From a virus, in IMG/VR virus record IMGVR_UViG_3300017917_002471, positions 1-35,503 of that record: a stretch of DNA of 35,503 nt. One strand, given 5' to 3'. How positions within the stretch are numbered: the stretch's first letter is position 1; the number at the start of each line of letters is the position of its first letter. The notes under the pieces are model-generated. The model was not told where the DNA came from. It searched no databases and was given only the letters and a program-made list of their open reading frames with translations. Shown one piece after another: positions 30,818-35,503 of this stretch. Both the position numbers and the translations under genes were made by a program.

Positions 30818-30933
30818 AATTAAATGTTGTAAGAGCCATACTGGTGATTGTACCTCTAAAAGACTCTAGTTTCCGTTTCTTAGTCACCTTTCCTATATAG
30901 AAACAAAAGCCTTGTTTTTCAACCAACACTTTG
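30818..30933 (-). other. Spacer between tRNA-like genes
   Basis: No open frame of note and no T-arm signature. It contains a short GAGCCATAC segment also found inside the overlong tRNA-like element, and a weak AAACAA/TTGTTT hairpin. Confidence 0.4.
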
Positions 30934-31042
30934 CAGTTAGGACGGGAATCGAACCCGTAACTTGAATATAGAGGATGTAGTTTTCGTACTGGTTCTACAA
31001 CATGATACTCCATTTAAGCGTTTACCATTTCGCCACCTAACT
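30934..31042 (-). tRNA. Second overlong tRNA-like element, Leu-type ends
   Basis: Paralogue of the element at 30671-30817. The acceptor AGTTAGG/CCTAACT pairs fully, the D stem is GCG/CGC, and the T arm is ACGGG TTCGATT CCCGT. About 59 bases lie between D stem and T arm. A TGTAG/CTACA hairpin enclosed by GAGTAT/ATATTC is possible there, but no regular anticodon loop. Total length is about 109 bases. As with the first copy, a functional anticodon cannot be assigned from the sequence. Confidence 0.45.
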
Positions 31043-31134
31043 ATGTTAAAGAAACAGAGGTCATCCAGTATACAGTGTGCGCCTCACCTGATGCATCAAG
31101 GGACTGTGCGTTTGCGTTTTACTTGTTTCTTTGG

Positions 31135-31208
31135 TAGCCAAGACGAGATTCGAACTCGCAATCCCCCCAACTTACTGTCGGGGCCTTTACCAATTAAGAT
31201 ACTTGACT
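31135..31208 (-). tRNA. tRNA-Tyr-like (anticodon GTA)
   Basis: Acceptor AGTCAAG/CTTGGCT, D stem TCTT/AAGG with loop AATTGGTA, anticodon stem CCCGA/TTGGG with loop CAGTAAG, and T arm GCGAG TTCGAAT CTCGT fold into a regular cloverleaf with A73. The anticodon reads GTA (Tyr). Position 33 is A instead of the nearly universal T, which is odd and makes function less sure. CCA is not encoded. Confidence 0.65.
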
Positions 31209-31315
31209 ATGTTTGAGGGTGAGAAATCCTCAGTGCTGTAGAGAACTTATACTCTAGTTTTTAGTACCCTTCATCTCGTAACGGTTTGCTTACCGTATCA
31301 GGAACAACACTTTGG

Positions 31316-31388
31316 GTGCGGAGGCAGGAATCGAACCTACTACCTTGTGGTTATGAGCCACAAATGCAACCACTACACTTCTCCGCAC
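31316..31388 (-). tRNA. tRNA-Met (anticodon CAT)
   Basis: A perfect acceptor stem GTGCGGA/TCCGCAC, D stem AGTG/CATT, anticodon stem TGTGG/CCACA with loop CTCATAA (T33 and anticodon CAT) and T arm GTAGG TTCGATT CCTGC. About 73 bases, CCA not encoded. The first base pair is G-C, so it could be an elongator Met or an Ile tRNA with modified C34. It directly follows the RyR-domain gene in the same direction. Confidence 0.9.
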
Positions 31389-31398
31389 TCTATTTTTA

Positions 31399-31791
31399 TT
31401 ATTTCAAGGCATCCACGATGGCCGAGAATAATTTGTCCTTTTTTTGTTGAAACAAAGGTAATTCCTCAAATGGCACTAAGCAAGGGTGAGTTTTCTTTTC
31501 AGCATCTTTTACCTCTCCATACACCCAGCCATCGGCAATCTTCTCTTTACTCCAGTTATCGTGCATAGCACTTGCAGGAGCATCTGGATTTTCTATACGA
31601 AACTTAACTCCACTAATTGCTGATTCAATTTGCCATTGTTCTGCTGTAAGCCAATCTTTTTGAGAATAATCCCCATCTGATTCACACCATGCTTTATTTG
31701 CTTGGTGACATACTTTAGCAATCCATCCGATTTTGTTTTGTTTAGTTAGAGCATCCCACTCTTCTTGAGTTCCGTTAAATTGTGCTGTCAT
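31399..31791 (-). CDS. RyR-domain protein
   Basis: A 130-residue protein. An N-terminal helical part contains KIGWIAKVCHQANKAWCESD. Residues about 50-130 match the RyR domain: FRIENPDAPASAMHDNWSKE, then DGWVYGEVKDAEKKTHPCLV with PFEELPLFQQKKDKLF and IVDALK at the end. The domain is frequent in phages and in ryanodine receptors, where it folds as a compact helical unit. It overlaps the Acb2-like gene stop by one base (TAATG), and this pairing suggests a linked function in handling nucleotide signals. Confidence 0.8.
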   Translation of the reverse strand: MTAQFNGTQEEWDALTKQNKIGWIAKVCHQANKAWCESDGDYSQKDWLTAEQWQIESAISGVKFRIENPDAPASAMHDNWSKEKIADGWVYGEVKDAEKKTHPCLVPFEELPLFQQKKDKLFSAIVDALK

Positions 31792-32060
31792 TACTTCAAA
31801 CCTTTGGCGATTCCTTTTACCGCATACATTTGGGCCGTTTCAAGATGCTCCATTGCAATTTCAAAGCATCTGATTTGCTCTTCTTCTTGACTTAATGTTG
31901 AATGAGTAGATAAATCTATTTCATTGTTACAATAGTCAATAGCATCGGCCATCATACGTTTGAATGTTCCAATCTTATCATCGCTTGATGGATTGAAGTT
32001 GATGTGACATCTCTTTTCTCCGAGTGTCAACTCTCTTTGTGGTGCGTTTTTATCTTGCAT
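31791..32060 (-). CDS. Acb2-like protein (DUF7681 type), candidate anti-CBASS factor
   Basis: An 89-residue protein. LGEKRCHINFNPSSDDKIGT is followed by FKRMMADAIDYCNNEI, then an acidic loop and IRCFEIAMEHLETAQMYAVK, the two-helix layout I associate with DUF7681 and the Acb2 family (helix with A.IDY.., later helix with A...LE.A.M.AVKA). Acb2 proteins assemble as small oligomers that sponge cyclic oligonucleotides made by CBASS immunity. It is encoded directly before the RyR-domain protein. Nucleotide binding is inferred from family resemblance only. Confidence 0.6.
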   Translation of the reverse strand: MQDKNAPQRELTLGEKRCHINFNPSSDDKIGTFKRMMADAIDYCNNEIDLSTHSTLSQEEEQIRCFEIAMEHLETAQMYAVKGIAKGLK

Positions 32061-32068
32061 GATTTGAA

Positions 32069-32887
32069 TTATTTAGCCTCTTTGATGAAGAAAGGTGCGC
32101 TACCATAAATTGCGGTATGACCATCCCACCTTTGAATGAATTGTTGTTGCAATAGTTGAGGCGTAATACCACTTGAAATAATCTTGTTCTCTTCAGCCCT
32201 CAACAATGCCAATTGGTTACGTTTACGCTGTTCAACGATTTGCTGGTCTAATACAGATACGTTTGTATTCACCTCGTTACGTTTATCAATCTTGGCTTTG
32301 ACCTTTGCAGAGAAATCTAAGTTGCTAGAGAATGCGAGTAATTGCAAACCACGGCTTTCAAACGCTACTTTGATTTTTGCTTCAACTCTTTTCTCAAATT
32401 TCAATGAGCCACCGCTAGCCATCAGTGTGTCGGTTACATAACTACGTGATTCTTCTTTTATGATGTCGTAAATCAAAGGTTCTAACACGTTGTCTTCCAG
32501 TGAACGCATAAAGTCGCTACCAGACCCCAAACGGCTGTTTTGAAACACTAAATCAACTACACGGTTCTCAATGGCTTGGTAAGAATATAGGGGAGACGAA
32601 TTAAACTCCGTGTTATCAGCAGCCTTCAAAGAAAGTTTGCGTTTAACATTGCTACCTTCTTCGTTTCTTTCAGTGAACTCTGCACGTTGTTCCCAAGCAG
32701 GCACTTGAAACAACTCCATACCAGCACCCAAGGTGTTTACCCGACCTTGTTGACGAGAATAATCGGGTTTCCCGTTTTTACCGTAGTTTTCCATAAGTAC
32801 CCCATAGTAGTTTGGAGCAACTCTTTCGCAGGAGGCCAGCATTGCTATCAGCAACACAAAACCAATTTTCAGTGATATTTTTTTCAT
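32069..32887 (-). CDS. SPFH/prohibitin-like lipoprotein
   Basis: A 272-residue protein. A signal peptide ends in the lipobox MLASC with lipidated Cys20. Residues about 25-130 form an SPFH-like beta domain, and residues 130-245 a long charged helix region (SLKFEKRVEAKIKVAFESRG, then VSVLDQQIVEQRKRNQLALL), as in band-7/prohibitin proteins that build ring assemblies on membranes. Similar lipoproteins occur in Bacteroidota phages. Function is likely at the host envelope: exclusion of other phages or membrane protection. It is followed by the Acb2-like gene after 8 bases. Confidence 0.75.
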   Translation of the reverse strand: MKKISLKIGFVLLIAMLASCERVAPNYYGVLMENYGKNGKPDYSRQQGRVNTLGAGMELFQVPAWEQRAEFTERNEEGSNVKRKLSLKAADNTEFNSSPLYSYQAIENRVVDLVFQNSRLGSGSDFMRSLEDNVLEPLIYDIIKEESRSYVTDTLMASGGSLKFEKRVEAKIKVAFESRGLQLLAFSSNLDFSAKVKAKIDKRNEVNTNVSVLDQQIVEQRKRNQLALLRAEENKIISSGITPQLLQQQFIQRWDGHTAIYGSAPFFIKEAK

Positions 32888-32892
32888 AATGG

Positions 32893-33042
32893 TTAATTGA
32901 ATTTTTTTACGATAAGGTCAATCAGATAGATGGCCAATACCATAGTTGCAATAATCCCAACATAAGGATTAACGTGATTAAACGTCCAAGGCAAAACCAC
33001 AAAGGCGGCCAAGACTAAGATAGGGATGATGTATTTTTTCAT
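32893..33042 (-). CDS. 49-residue two-helix membrane protein
   Basis: ATG 33042 and TAA 32895-32893 give MKKYIIPILVLAAFVVLPWT, a short loop, then YVGIIATMVLAIYLIDLIVK with a basic end. Two membrane segments fill almost all of it. It lies between the HTH regulator and the lipoprotein, in the same direction, and closes six bases before the lipoprotein start. A small inhibitor or exclusion-type membrane protein is possible. Confidence 0.6.
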   Translation of the reverse strand: MKKYIIPILVLAAFVVLPWTFNHVNPYVGIIATMVLAIYLIDLIVKKFN

Positions 33043-33114
33043 ACTGTAGATTTGAGTGTGTTGTATTTATACCTACGATGCTCACGAATGGTAGTAGCCC
33101 AGTTCTCACCCCCC

Positions 33115-33351
33115 TCATAATAAACTTTTGAGCCACCACGGTCTACGGTGATTTAAGTTCAGTTGATGACGTTCTGGGAAAATGGTGAACTGCACAAGTC
33201 GTTTGTCTACTTGAAACATCTTGGCAATCTTTCTAATTGACAATCCCTGTCCGTACCAGTACATAACCATCTCTTTTTTGCAAGGGATGAGTTTGCATCT
33301 CCTATCTAAGAAAGGGTCATTCAATTTCAACTTATCTGTTTTGAATGGCAT
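33115..33351 (-). CDS. Short HTH DNA-binding regulator
   Basis: A 78-residue protein from ATG 33351. KKEMVMYWYGQGLSIRKIAK, followed by MFQVDKRLVQFTIFPERHQL, is a helix-turn-helix of the resolvase/IS630-like kind (SIRKIAKMFQVDKRLVQF), followed by a basic end. An upstream extension to 33474 is hydrophobic and crosses the promoter, so it is rejected. It is the first gene of the minus-strand block and faces the divergent plus-strand genes across a repeat-containing control region. A regulator of early or late transcription is likely. Confidence 0.7.
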   Translation of the reverse strand: MPFKTDKLKLNDPFLDRRCKLIPCKKEMVMYWYGQGLSIRKIAKMFQVDKRLVQFTIFPERHQLNLNHRRPWWLKSLL

Positions 33352-33378
33352 AAAATGTTGTTCGTTTGTCTCGCAGTA

Positions 33379-33409
33379 CAAAGATAATAAAGAAAACAAT
33401 AAATGCAAA
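33379..33409 (-). promoter_or_regulatory. Promoter TTTG-N19-TATCTTTG before the HTH gene
   Basis: Minus-strand TTTG (33409-33406) and TATCTTTG (33386-33379) are spaced by 19 bases and end 28 bases before ATG 33351. The -33 context is TATTTGCATT. Confidence 0.8.
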
Positions 33410-33470
33410 TAGTTTATTACGAAAAATAAAAGAATTAACATAAATAACACCAAACCTGCATAGAAACTCC

Positions 33471-33530
33471 CCATTTTCTATACACGTTACGGACAAATGC
33501 ATAGCAAATCCATCTTTTCTATACATAACC
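33471..33530. promoter_or_regulatory. Imperfect direct repeat in divergent control region
   Basis: CCATTTTCTATACACGTTAC (33471-33490) and CCATCTTTTCTATACATAACC (33510-33530, shown here as CATCTTTTCTATACATAACC plus one C) are imperfect copies 39-40 bases apart. They lie between the HTH gene promoter and the plus-strand TATATTTG box. Position and spacing suit an operator bound by the adjacent HTH protein; this is inference. Confidence 0.45.
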
Positions 33531-33539
33531 CAAAAGCGT

Positions 33540-33547
33540 TATATTTG
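33540..33547 (+). promoter_or_regulatory. -7 box TATATTTG before the muramidase-like gene
   Basis: Exact fit to TAnnTTTG, 16 bases before ATG 33564. No exact -33 TTTG at the right distance, although the repeat unit at 33510-33530 occupies that position, suggesting activation or repression at this site. Confidence 0.5.
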
Positions 33548-33563
33548 AATAATCTAATCAATT

Positions 33564-34298
33564 ATGGTTAAGCCAATTATCAACTTTGTAAAGAACAATT
33601 ACGCCTACATACTGGCTGTGGGCACATCTTACTTTATCTACAAACTTTTTTACAAGGGCGAGATTCAGAAGGTGATACCAATCAAGCCAACGAACCGATA
33701 CACATCATCGCAGAAATACCCATTGTTGTTTGACGTAGTGCTCAAAGGCGAAGCCAAGGGCTACAACGATTTGAATTACTATACTGCTGGCAACAAACTG
33801 AACTCTTACATAGAAGGGAAGTACGGAAAGCCATACAAGGGGCTTACTAAGCCGTTGAGTGAGTACACCATCGGGGAGGTCATTAAGTTCCAAAACACGC
33901 CACGGTCATCAGCAAATGGCCAGTTATGGGCAACAGGGCTTTATCAAGTCATCCCAAGCACATTAAAAAGCATCTATTCCAAAGCAGGTTTGAAATTGAC
34001 GGATAAGTATTCGCCAATGAACCAAGACAAGATAGGGGTGGCATTGTTGATGGAGAGAAGCAACCTGAAGAAATACTTGACGGCAACAGTTTCAGACACT
34101 CAGGACAATTTGAACAAGGCCGCATTGGATGTCGCGATGATTTGGAGCAGTAGCGGAGTGCCATTTCAAACTGTGGGCAGGTATCAAGTTGTGAATAAGA
34201 ATCAGTCATACTACCATAGAGCAGGTGGCGGAGGTGATAAGGCCAGCGTGAGAACTGAAAAGGTACAGGAGGCATTAAAACTCAGTAGAAAGAAATAA
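33564..34298 (+). CDS. Membrane-anchored muramidase / lytic enzyme
   Basis: A 244-residue protein. A membrane helix lies at about 13-30, then a linker. A lysozyme-like domain covers residues about 52-240: LLFDVVLKGEAKGYNDLNYY with Glu63 as likely catalytic acid, then ATGLYQVIPSTLKSIYSKAG and DKIGVALLMERSNLKKYLTA. The LYQVIPSTL signature is typical of phage virion-associated muramidases. An N-terminal anchor instead of a signal peptide suits a virion-membrane enzyme that opens peptidoglycan at entry; lysis at exit is also possible. It is transcribed from the divergent control region. Confidence 0.78.
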   Translation: MVKPIINFVKNNYAYILAVGTSYFIYKLFYKGEIQKVIPIKPTNRYTSSQKYPLLFDVVLKGEAKGYNDLNYYTAGNKLNSYIEGKYGKPYKGLTKPLSEYTIGEVIKFQNTPRSSANGQLWATGLYQVIPSTLKSIYSKAGLKLTDKYSPMNQDKIGVALLMERSNLKKYLTATVSDTQDNLNKAALDVAMIWSSSGVPFQTVGRYQVVNKNQSYYHRAGGGGDKASVRTEKVQEALKLSRKK

Positions 34299-34299
34299 A

Positions 34300-34307
34300 T
34301 ATCTTTG
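34300..34307 (+). promoter_or_regulatory. Possible -7 box before 34312
   Basis: TATCTTTG fits TAnnTTTG but lies four bases before ATG 34312 and has no -33 TTTG, so it would give an almost leaderless transcript. Weak evidence. Confidence 0.25.
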
Positions 34308-34311
34308 AATT

Positions 34312-34815
34312 ATGAAAACAACCAAATCAACAGCCAAAACAATGAGGCCATCGCCATCAGCGAGTGCCACTTTGTACCCAGTCGGCAAAACGATGAAGGG
34401 CAATGATGGCAACTTATGGAAAATAGCGAAGACCAAGGATGGTGTAAAGCGTTGGAATAAAGTAACCACGGCATCTAAATCTGTTTCTAAGCCTGCAACT
34501 AAGACCAAATCAGCCCCAGCAACTAAAAGCAAACGTGAAATGACAGTTGGGGATGCAATGAAACTGTGTTTTAAGGATACTTGTAACTACATCGCTACTG
34601 GTAAGCACCTTTCTTCTGGATGGAAAAAGAATTACGAGTTCGTAAATGAGTTTATTTTCGGTGTGTACATTCCACATCAATCCCATATGAGAGGGTTCGG
34701 TTATCGTTTAGCCAGCACATTAAAACACAACGGTAATTCTCCCTTTGTGAATAGAACACTCAGAGAGTATGGTTTGAAAATGGATATTGGCGAAAAAGAA
34801 ATCGTCAAAAAGTAA
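34312..34815 (+). CDS. Basic protein with GNDGNLW motif
   Basis: A 167-residue protein. Residues about 20-52 contain LYPVGKTMKGNDGNLWKIAK and GVKRWNK, a motif that also recurs in proteins of large eukaryotic DNA viruses, to my recollection. A Lys/Ser/Thr/Pro linker follows (SKSVSKPATKTKSAPATKSK), then a globular part with two Cys, His and many aromatic residues (CFKDTCNYIATGKHLSSGWK; FIFGVYIPHQSHMRGFGYRL). It is strongly basic and without membrane helices. DNA or spike association is possible. It ends shortly before the promoter-hairpin-terminator cassette. Confidence 0.55.
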   Translation: MKTTKSTAKTMRPSPSASATLYPVGKTMKGNDGNLWKIAKTKDGVKRWNKVTTASKSVSKPATKTKSAPATKSKREMTVGDAMKLCFKDTCNYIATGKHLSSGWKKNYEFVNEFIFGVYIPHQSHMRGFGYRLASTLKHNGNSPFVNRTLREYGLKMDIGEKEIVKK

Positions 34816-34839
34816 GAACACGGCATTTGACAAGAAAAA

Positions 34840-34872
34840 TTTGTGGGTGTCAGAGTTTTATCCATAAATTTG
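34840..34872 (+). promoter_or_regulatory. Promoter TTTG-N21-TAAATTTG
   Basis: TTTG (34840-34843) and TAAATTTG (34865-34872) are separated by 21 bases, an exact match to the Bacteroidota consensus. The predicted start is near 34879, and a terminator follows by 34955. Confidence 0.75.
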
Positions 34873-34878
34873 TCAAGG

Positions 34879-34955
34879 GATTAAATAAATATTGGATGGT
34901 CATCCAAGATTTGTCAGTGGTAAAAAGGGGGCTTTAATCGGCCCTCTTTTTTTGT
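34879..34955 (+). ncRNA. Candidate small RNA or leader between promoter and terminator
   Basis: A consensus promoter at 34840-34872, a perfect inverted repeat TTGGATG-GT-CATCCAA (34892-34907) and a terminator at 34922-34955 define a transcript of about 75 bases with no significant open frame. It could be a free small RNA, or an attenuated leader of the spike gene starting at 35001. No known RNA family was recognised. Confidence 0.4.
34922..34955 (+). terminator. Terminator before the third spike gene
   Basis: AAAAGGGGGC (34923-34932) pairs with GCCCTCTTTT (34941-34950) with one G-U pair, followed by more T. It separates the small transcript from the spike gene. Confidence 0.8.
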
Positions 34956-35000
34956 TTACTGCAAAACCAACAAAATCAAGTAATTTCGTAGTAATCAGTT

Positions 35001-35503
35001 ATGGGATTAACTAAAACGCCACCAAATAACATTCTAAGCCCAGATGGTAATTCTTTTGCCGTCTTTTTGGATATAAATAGCCCACAGGTTCTCAAATTAA
35101 AGGACATCAACGGCAACATTGATTTACTAAGCAACTACTTGACACCTTCTGGAACTTTTATCGTTTCTATGGAGAACGTAGGAGCAGGTGCAGGGGTTTA
35201 CATTCCCAGTACAACCAATCCTGCTCAGTTAAAAACTTTGGTTCAAGGCAGCAATGTAGTAATAACCGAATCAGAACAGGAAATTGAAATCAGTGTTCCC
35301 ACAACTGTGGTGGGGCAAGTAGGATTGTATAGTCAAACAGCACAGTCTACTCCTATCACCAATACAACTGTTCCCACATCGCTTATTAATGGTGGGGTAG
35401 GTAGTTTATCAGTTCCTGCAAATGGTTTCCAAGTGGGCGATTCTTTTGTAGCCAAATTCACTGGCGAAATTTCTTCATTAAACAACGCAACAATAGACAT
35501 ACA
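35001..35503 (+). CDS. Third spike protein, N-terminal part (cut by window edge)
   Basis: ATG 35001 opens a frame that runs off the right edge after 167 codons. Residues 1-50 (NNILSPDGNSFAVFLDINS, LKLKDINGNIDLLSNYL) match the start of the spike at 17384, so the two share a virion-attachment module. After that the sequence differs: residues 55-167 (VGAGAGVYIPSTTNP, then TVVGQVGLYSQTAQSTPITN) are beta-rich without NTAxG repeats so far. A TAATTTCG just upstream could be a poor -7 box. The distal part cannot be judged from this window. Confidence 0.75.
   Translation, partial: MGLTKTPPNNILSPDGNSFAVFLDINSPQVLKLKDINGNIDLLSNYLTPSGTFIVSMENVGAGAGVYIPSTTNPAQLKTLVQGSNVVITESEQEIEISVPTTVVGQVGLYSQTAQSTPITNTTVPTSLINGGVGSLSVPANGFQVGDSFVAKFTGEISSLNNATIDI

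Noticed and set aside
31209-31315. Possible additional tRNA between the Tyr and Met genes
   Set aside because: Several small hairpins are present, but there is no T-loop (TTCGAnT) and no acceptor stem.
33115-33474. Membrane-helix extension of the HTH protein to 33474
   Set aside because: It would be encoded across the consensus promoter at 33379-33409, so the hydrophobic part is noncoding.
1-35503. Complete circular genome closing at the window ends
   Set aside because: The ends do not overlap and no frame joins: a spike is cut at the right edge, while the left fragment ends in an unrelated sequence. Closure cannot be shown from the window.

Overview
The window reads as part of a virus (free or integrated) of a Bacteroidota host. 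Evidence for the host group: repeated promoters of the form TTTG-N19/21-TAnnTTTG, which is the Bacteroidota consensus; no obvious Shine-Dalgarno sites; moderate A+T content; and a Bacteroidota-type lipobox protein. No large terminase, portal, tail tube, sheath or tape-measure gene is visible. The virion block instead has an FtsK/HerA-like ATPase (6606-7415), a jelly-roll-sized candidate major capsid protein (7756-8454) with its own promoter and terminator, and about twenty very small genes that each carry one or two membrane helices. This is the gene style of tailless icosahedral viruses with an internal membrane. Both ends are open: a C-terminal coding fragment lies at 1-105 and a spike gene runs off the right edge at 35001-35503.

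Layout. (1) 1-2971, plus: a holin-like membrane protein, small beta-rich proteins and a 742-residue spike made of YadA-head-like repeats. (2) 2996-7415, plus: a Pro/Ala-rich membrane protein, a PAP2-type phosphatase, a RusA-like resolvase, a DnaA-domain-IV-like DNA-binding protein, an acidic/proline-rich protein, a GIY-YIG homing endonuclease and the packaging ATPase, then a terminator. (3) 7546-8510: promoter, a 43-residue membrane peptide, the candidate capsid protein and a strong terminator. (4) 8533-16925, plus: a gapless array of small membrane-anchored proteins, including a zinc-protease-like protein, a peptidoglycan-binding-like protein and an LEA14-like protein. (5) 16960-23407, plus: a second repeat spike (836 residues), an SGNH hydrolase, more membrane proteins and a paralogue of the capsid protein with an extra C-terminal domain.

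(6) 23421-33474, minus: accessory, regulatory and replication genes in several units, most headed by near-identical promoters. It holds a short HTH regulator, an SPFH-like lipoprotein, an Acb2-like (anti-CBASS family) protein next to an RyR-domain protein, a cluster of tRNA and tRNA-like genes, a palm-only family-B-polymerase-like protein and a tandemly duplicated gene. (7) 33540-35503, plus: a membrane-anchored muramidase-like protein, a basic protein, a promoter-hairpin-terminator cassette that looks like a small RNA, and the start of a third spike.

A working picture, which is inference: the minus-strand genes handle takeover, defence evasion and replication. The plus-strand genes build a membrane-containing capsid whose spikes share anchors but differ distally, and whose envelope-active enzymes (muramidase, peptidoglycan binder, esterase) breach the cell wall at entry or exit.
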